Below are positions 6,296 through 7,922 of a DNA stretch of 7,922 nt, piece after piece. Made by a program: the position numbers and the translations under genes. Position 1 is the first letter of the stretch, and every line of letters starts with the position of its first letter. This DNA comes from Planctomycetota bacterium (GTDB taxonomy: Bacteria; Planctomycetota; Planctomycetia; Planctomycetales; Planctomycetaceae): the NCBI GenBank assembly GCA_029977045.1, contig JAPOLP010000237.1:1-7922 (forward strand). The letters are read 5' to 3'. Below the pieces are notes generated by a model. That model saw nothing but the letters and a program-made list of their open reading frames with translations, was not told the origin of the DNA and searched no databases.

Positions 6296-7922
6296 TCAAA
6301 ACACTCCGTGCAGCGGGCCGCCGGGGGCAGCGAGCTGATCGACTCGGCGAGTGACTTCCGGGTCTTCCATCAGCGGCGGAGCGTGATGCGGCTTGATGCG
6401 GGCATCTATAATCAGCGGCCCGTGACAACCCCAGTGCTTCTGGTCGGTCACTGATCCGACACCGTAAATGTCCGCCGCCGGGTTTGACCGAGTAAACGCG
6501 ACCCACAAAAAGTTCTTCCACTGCCGGGCAGCGAACTCGCTGTCGTCGACAACGACGATCAACGGGAGTGATTCGGCAATGCCGGCATGTTCGAGATGCT
6601 CGGCCAGTCGCTCGCACGCAGAATCGCGCCCCCGCGCGTCGGGCAAGAAGGCAGGGCCATCAACTGCAACGATGCCGCGTTCGCAGAGCCGAGGTTCGCT
6701 GAAGCCCTCTGGCAGAGTGAAGCTACTCGGCAGTTCGGTTGCCAGTTCTCGCCGCACGAGTCCGCAGGCTGCTATGACGACCTTCGACCCCCGATTGAGA
6801 CCGTGGCCGGAGTAGTCGAGCGTGTCGATCGTTGTCTGCGTCTGAAAGTGCAAGTCACGTCGCCAGTCAACTCGTTCGAGCAGGTGCCGAAAGAACGCAA
6901 CCGAGTCGTTGATGTCGAGTCCCGGATCGTCATGCCACGCGACGATTAAGAGGTACTTCGCCAGCGAGAGCTGCCCCTGGCCGAGGATCGCGTTGGCCTG
7001 CGTGAGCAGTTCCTGCGGTCGCTGCTCGGCACCGTACGGCGTGTAACGCTCGCTGCCGATCGCCAGCAGCAGCGGATGAACCCCGGCCTCGTCAACGGCA
7101 TGAATCGCTCGCACACCGGGCAGCACGGTCGGAATCACGGGGCCGGTGATCTCGTGAATGATCTCGCCGAAGGACGTGTCTTCCTGCGGCGGCCGACCGA
7201 CAACGGTAAACGGCCAGATCGCTCCGTCACGGTGATAAACCTTCTCGACCTGCAGAACCGGGAAGTCGTGTGCGAGGCTGTAGTAACCCAGATGGTCGCC
7301 GAACGGCCCCTCCGGCTTGAGCCGTTGGGGATCAACGGTGCCGGTGATGCAGAAGTCCGCCTCAGCATAAATGTGCGGGCAACCGTCCGGCTGGCGAATC
7401 ATCGGCACTCGGCGATTCTGCAGCGCTCCGGCAAACGTCAGCTCGGACAGGCCTTCAGGCAGCGGCATCACGGCAGAGAGAATCATCGCGGGCGAACCGC
7501 CGACGAAGATGTTCACGCGAAACGGCTTGCCGGCTTCGATCGCCCGCTGATGATGTACGCCGATGCTGCGGTGAATCTGGTAGTGCAGTCCGATCTCGCG
7601 ATTGGCTTCATACGCGTTACCCGTCAATTGAACCCGGTACATGCCCAGGTTCGAGCGTTTCGGGCCGGGGTGGTCCGGGTGCTCGGTGTAGACGGCCGGG
7701 AGCGTGATGAAGGGGCCGCCGTCGCCGGGCCAGGAAACCACCTGCGGCAGCCGTGAGAGCGGGATGTTGCGGGCGAGCGCCGGTCCGGTGCGGACGACGC
7801 GGGGCAGCATGGTGACGGCGTCGAGCGGCGCACGCCAATACCGCCATGGACGCTGGAGCGCCCCGGCGGGATCGACCTTGAGCTCCACGAGCCGCTTCAC
7901 GCGGTCGAGCGAGTCGGCGAAG
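6296..7922 (-). CDS. UbiD-family prenylated-FMN decarboxylase, N-terminus outside window
   Basis: The minus-strand frame ends at a TGA (6296-6298) and is open through the right edge. The first in-window start codon is a GTG at 7898-7900, but the codons before it (F-A-D-S-L-D-R) still read like the family, so the N-terminal 80 or so residues lie outside. UbiD enzymes use prenylated FMN, made by UbiX, to decarboxylate or carboxylate aromatic or unsaturated acids, as in quinone synthesis, in the cytoplasm. Counting from the GTG, E197-G-P-F-G-D202-H-x-G-Y-Y matches the catalytic segment; E. coli UbiD, as I recall, also has P-F-G-D-H there, whereas Fdc1 has E-G-P-F-G-E. Further landmarks are V-G-R-P-P-Q-E-D, a V-D-D-S segment with R-Q-W and F-T-R-x-N-P-A-x-D, and a C-terminal I-D-A-R-I-K-P followed by E-D-P-E-V. 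The physiological substrate cannot be read from the sequence; a menaquinone-type precursor is a guess. No ubiX is in the window. Confidence 0.93.
   Translation of the reverse strand, partial: FADSLDRVKRLVELKVDPAGALQRPWRYWRAPLDAVTMLPRVVRTGPALARNIPLSRLPQVVSWPGDGGPFITLPAVYTEHPDHPGPKRSNLGMYRVQLTGNAYEANREIGLHYQIHRSIGVHHQRAIEAGKPFRVNIFVGGSPAMILSAVMPLPEGLSELTFAGALQNRRVPMIRQPDGCPHIYAEADFCITGTVDPQRLKPEGPFGDHLGYYSLAHDFPVLQVEKVYHRDGAIWPFTVVGRPPQEDTSFGEIIHEITGPVIPTVLPGVRAIHAVDEAGVHPLLLAIGSERYTPYGAEQRPQELLTQANAILGQGQLSLAKYLLIVAWHDDPGLDINDSVAFFRHLLERVDWRRDLHFQTQTTIDTLDYSGHGLNRGSKVVIAACGLVRRELATELPSSFTLPEGFSEPRLCERGIVAVDGPAFLPDARGRDSACERLAEHLEHAGIAESLPLIVVVDDSEFAARQWKNFLWVAFTRSNPAADIYGVGSVTDQKHWGCHGPLIIDARIKPHHAPPLMEDPEVTRRVDQLAAPGGPLHGVF

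Noticed and set aside
7076..7756. 226-residue plus-strand frame inside the UbiD gene
   Set aside because: The opposite strand carries clear UbiD motifs throughout; this frame is its complement.

Overview
The window is GC-rich and gene-dense, and it most likely comes from the chromosome of a planctomycete. The clearest lineage marker is the gene at 2547-3923, whose N-terminal part closely resembles the planctomycete-specific family TIGR03009 as I remember it. A repetitive V/P/Q/Y-rich, Cys-containing protein at the left edge and the gene style in general (exported proteins, short lipoproteins, loosely packed operons) agree with this. The assignment rests on family recognition, not on a search.

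Layout from left to right: (1) the 3' part of a gene for a repetitive, probably surface or cell-wall protein (2-784, +); (2) a membrane-anchored SGNH-hydrolase-like protein whose GDS nucleophile block reads GDD (1026-2375, +); (3) a secreted protein with a TIGR03009 (LolA-like) domain followed by two PASTA domains (2547-3923, +), preceded by two hairpins in its leader; (4) a 92-residue lipoprotein (3991-4269, +); (5) a candidate intrinsic terminator near 4310-4346; (6) a lipoprotein of the YfbK type with a von Willebrand factor A domain and an intact MIDAS (4500-6140, +); (7) a 155-base convergent intergenic region holding two inverted copies of a palindromic repeat; (8) a UbiD-family prenylated-FMN decarboxylase on the minus strand (6296-7922), missing its N-terminus beyond the right edge.

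The five plus-strand genes all encode proteins predicted to be exported or membrane-anchored, so the left four fifths of the window is an envelope-protein neighbourhood. Genes 3 and 4 are close enough (67 bases) to be one transcript. The others are separated by gaps of 170-240 bases and need not be co-regulated. The UbiD gene is metabolic, points the other way, and has no visible link to the envelope genes.

I see no rRNA, tRNA, CRISPR array, transposase, integrase, phage gene or recognisable defence system. No complete new system can be claimed. The points most worth a second look are the degenerate SGNH active site, the TIGR03009-PASTA fusion, and the inverted palindromic repeat pair between the convergent genes.
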